Positions 61,590-64,000 of a stretch of DNA of 64,000 nt are shown here, piece by piece. The stretch covers positions 1,008,472 through 1,072,471 of the forward strand of contig CAADRB010000058.1 in the NCBI GenBank assembly GCA_900708905.1, written 5' to 3'. The position numbers and the translations under genes are program-made. Numbering within the stretch: the first letter of the stretch is position 1; every line of letters begins with the position of its first letter. Under the pieces are notes generated by a model. That model was not told where the DNA came from. It searched no databases and saw only the letters and a program-made list of their open reading frames with translations. The DNA comes from Hymenolepis diminuta (taxonomy: Eukaryota; Platyhelminthes; Cestoda; Cyclophyllidea; Hymenolepididae).

Positions 61590-61765
61590 TGCAGTACCTG
61601 TCCACGCTGACTGATAAAACAAGTCAGCTTCTCAAAGCCTTTTTTTGGCCTGACCATCACAGCCTGGGTTGTCCTCATCTATCATCTGCTGATCAATACG
61701 TCTGTGGCCCTACTTAACTCTTGGTCTTCCCACTCCAGAAAGGATGATGTATTCTGTTAGCCTTT
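61590..61765 (+). repeat. Pyrimidine-rich dispersed repeat, copy 5 (internally deleted)
   Basis: AGTACCTGTCCACGCTGACT, CTTCTCAAAGCC, CTGGGTTGTCCTC, GGCCCTACTTAACTCTTGG and TCTTCCCACTC align with copy 4. The CT-rich middle is shortened. Confidence 0.75.
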
Positions 61766-62139
61766 GAAAAAATAATTTGTTCTCCTGGAGAATATGTAGC
61801 CCTATTTGATTAAATCTTAAAGTAGCTTTGAAATCGGTATTAGAGCAACTTTATTGACGACCACGTTGTCTCCTGTACCCATCCCGTCACTTTAAAGGTC
61901 ATGGACTTTAGTAAAGCTATTTTGATCGCGTTATTTCCTTCGCCTGTCAAGAAAGTGAGAGCATCAAAGCAATATGTCAGATCTAAATAATTGTATAGAA
62001 TTTGTTTGTGCAAACATTTTCAAAGATAGATGAAAAAGGGACAGGTCGTTTGAGTTTGATTTTGTCGATAGCCAAATAGAAGAAATTCAAACTGGTTCAG
62101 TTTATTAGAAAGAAAACGTGGTACTTACTTGTAACTCAT

Positions 62140-62442
62140 ATGCTCGGAGATTTTAAATCCCATATACTACCATTAGGCATTAAGGTTTCGGGAATGATTA
62201 AAGATTCCGGCGAAAAAAGAAGTTTTCAAAGCCCGAATCTTTTTAAGAGTGACCATATATCTTCCAGAACCACACGGTACTCATTTGTCAAGAAGAAATT
62301 TTGGAATACGTTGAAAAAAATGATTGCAGTCATTAACCCTTCCGTTGAAAGCCAAAATATCGATATCGACCAGTTCGATATAAAAAAAATGTCTACCACT
62401 GTAATGCCACTTCAAGTCATAGATGTTGGATCATTATCTTAA
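62140..62442 (+). CDS. Unrecognised 100-aa open frame
   Basis: ATG at 62140 opens 100 codons with mixed, protein-like composition: Lys/Ser-rich, including RYSFVKKKFWNTLKKMI, and a more acidic middle. There is no signal peptide, membrane segment or family motif, and no splice partner is evident. Most random frames in this AT-rich window are shorter and more Leu/Phe/Ile-biased, so it deserves a look, but it may be chance or a transposon scrap. Confidence 0.2.
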   Translation: MLGDFKSHILPLGIKVSGMIKDSGEKRSFQSPNLFKSDHISSRTTRYSFVKKKFWNTLKKMIAVINPSVESQNIDIDQFDIKKMSTTVMPLQVIDVGSLS

Positions 62443-63164
62443 GTAAAGAAATCCTTCATTAGATCTAAAAAGTCGTAATTTAAATATGATCTTTGCAACA
62501 GATTAATGCAGGAGATATGTAACCACTTTCTCATGATGGCATTTTTACTAGGGTTTGAGAACTTCTTAACATCATTGCGGCAATAATACAGAAGATCTTA
62601 TTTTTTAAGTTAAAGAGAAATTGACTGTTCGTGTAAATTTGAATTTAAACTGCCGTATTTTAAGTAGACTTTCTGTATTTTTTTTATTTACCTTGATTTT
62701 CTATCAAAGAAAGCATCGGGTAATGCAATCTAACCTGGCTTTTTTAATCGTTTTATTAAAAAATCCAGCATCGACTGTCAGCATCTTAAAGAAGCCTACA
62801 TTTAATTAGCTTCATTTGTGATGGCGCCTTTTGATGACTAATTTAAATTCGAAAAAGCGGGAATTAATTACAGCCACGTTAAAGATGATGTAAAAATGTT
62901 ATCTATTAAAATAGCTTCATTGTTTATAAAATTTTATGAGTAATCTGACTAATTTTCTGAGGTTTATGTTAATTTTTTCATTTCATTTAAACGAATTCAA
63001 GATGTTTTTACACAGCTTTCATATATTGTTAGACTTATATTGTGAAGCTACAGTAGTCTGATCATATAATTAATTAAAATTTACTTTCATTAAATCGAAG
63101 TATGATGTCTAATTAAGAAGCTGATGCGACAAACTTACGTCTAATTTATTGCACACAATCTTGC

Positions 63165-63405
63165 TGTTATATGAGAGAACAATACTTCTCCAAAAAATAA
63201 TTCTTCTACTTTAGAATTGCTATTTTCCACCTGATAAATCCGTCTTCATTTAATTCTTTGTGGTAAATATGCAAAAAATATCCCAATATAAAAGACCCAC
63301 ATTAATAGTGTGTGTTTTGGTCAGATGTTCAGTTTGGTTGGTTTGTATTGTAATTAGTGCAATTACATAGGAAATCTAAGTGTCACTTAATGCTATAGAC
63401 ATCAA
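63165..63405 (+). repeat. LTR-like copy near the right edge
   Basis: TGTTATATGAGAGAACAATA and AATAATTCTTCTAC match the start of the copy at 19072, and GTATTGTAATTAGTGCAAT matches GTATTTGTAACTAGTGCAAT there. A second partial start, AATAATTCTTCTATGTAGAATTC, recurs at 63668-63720, so a longer element may run off the window. Confidence 0.55.
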
Positions 63406-63439
63406 ATTTCACTCAAAACCGGGCGAGTGGAAACAATGC

Positions 63440-63660
63440 GATAACAGCTTCTGTAGGGCATCCAGTTGTATGCATGTTTGCACATATGTAGGTGCCGATG
63501 ATCAAGCGGAGACACTGACGACGAGATCTAATTGACGTTTCACAGAGAAACGTTTGTATATGAACCCCAATTTGTTTATCAATAAATAGGGATGGCTTTC
63601 CTGGCCACCTCCACATAGATCCGGTAACAAGGGTGATCTGACTTATTCCTTCAATGCGGG
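63440..63660 (+). repeat. Dispersed repeat C, copy 2
   Basis: TTGCACATATGTAGGTGCCG, AATTTGTTTATCAATAAAT, TGGCCACCTCCACATAGAT and TGATCTGACTTATTCC align with 33.4 kb. It lies between the two LTR-like starts at 63.17 and 63.67 kb. Confidence 0.55.
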
Positions 63661-64000
63661 CTTGGTTACAAAAAATAATACTTTCCAAGAAAATAATTCT
63701 TCTATGTAGAATTCTTTATTTGCCACCATTACAATTTCCCTTTCTTCAAGCGAATTTTCAAAATGATTTGCTTAAAGTATCAGTTAACTACCCGAAGAGC
63801 AGATCATATCATTTGCTACCTAGATAAGGCACATATTATCACTCAGTAAATATTCTTTCCGAGTAATAATCAATTATAATGAATTAATTCATTTGCGTTT
63901 TAATTGAATATAACCACCATTTTTTTCCAATATGTAGAATTTCTATTCGTAATGATAGCTGATGTGGATCGGACCCCCATAAAAGGATCAGTACGGAAGT

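Overview
This is AT-rich nuclear DNA from a eukaryote. Several genes have clear GT-AG introns. The two EF-1alpha genes carry tiny introns of 35-42 bp, intergenic and intronic space is large, and decayed Ty3/gypsy and mariner copies are common. Tiny introns in EF-1alpha, AT-rich DNA and gypsy elements resembling those of trematodes and cestodes fit a parasitic flatworm, and a tapeworm or fluke is the best guess. This is inferred from gene structure and element types. No rRNA or complete tRNA gene was seen, and there are no bacterial features.

Four protein-coding genes can be supported. EEF1A lies on the minus strand at 7912-9329 (three exons, 448 aa). A strongly diverged EF-1alpha paralogue lies on the same strand at 30937-32348 (three exons, 444 aa) and keeps both intron positions. 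On the plus strand, a gene with an HMG box and an HMGXB4-type C-terminus occupies 35149-39450 (six exons recognised, 5' end uncertain). It is followed 225 bp later by PSMD9, the 26S proteasome assembly chaperone p27, at 39676-46505 (six exons, 201 aa). The proposed exons join in frame and the products align with their families from start to stop.

The rest is mostly non-coding and rich in decayed mobile DNA. From left to right there is: a gypsy relic with protease next to an integrase tail (3.59-4.26 kb); solo LTRs (10.2 and 19.1 kb); a short LTR-bounded element carrying only gag and protease remnants (24.15-26.12 kb); a full-length but catalytically dead mariner with terminal inverted repeats and TA flanks (26.52-27.80 kb); a gypsy protease relic (28.3-28.7 kb); a second Tc1/mariner-type transposase relic inside PSMD9 intron 3 (42.98-43.46 kb); a Ty3/gypsy pol relic with polypurine tract and 3' LTR (54.9-57.7 kb); and another LTR copy at the right edge (63.17 kb).

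Several interspersed repeat families that I cannot name were found by comparing the window with itself. One is a pyrimidine-rich family of about 200-350 bp with five copies and a shared GTCTTCTCACTC core. Others are a 420 bp inverted-repeat element, a tRNA-like SINE family and several two-copy families. No clear new biological system was found. The most interesting items are the diverged EF-1alpha paralogue, the gag-only LTR element and the five-copy pyrimidine-rich family.
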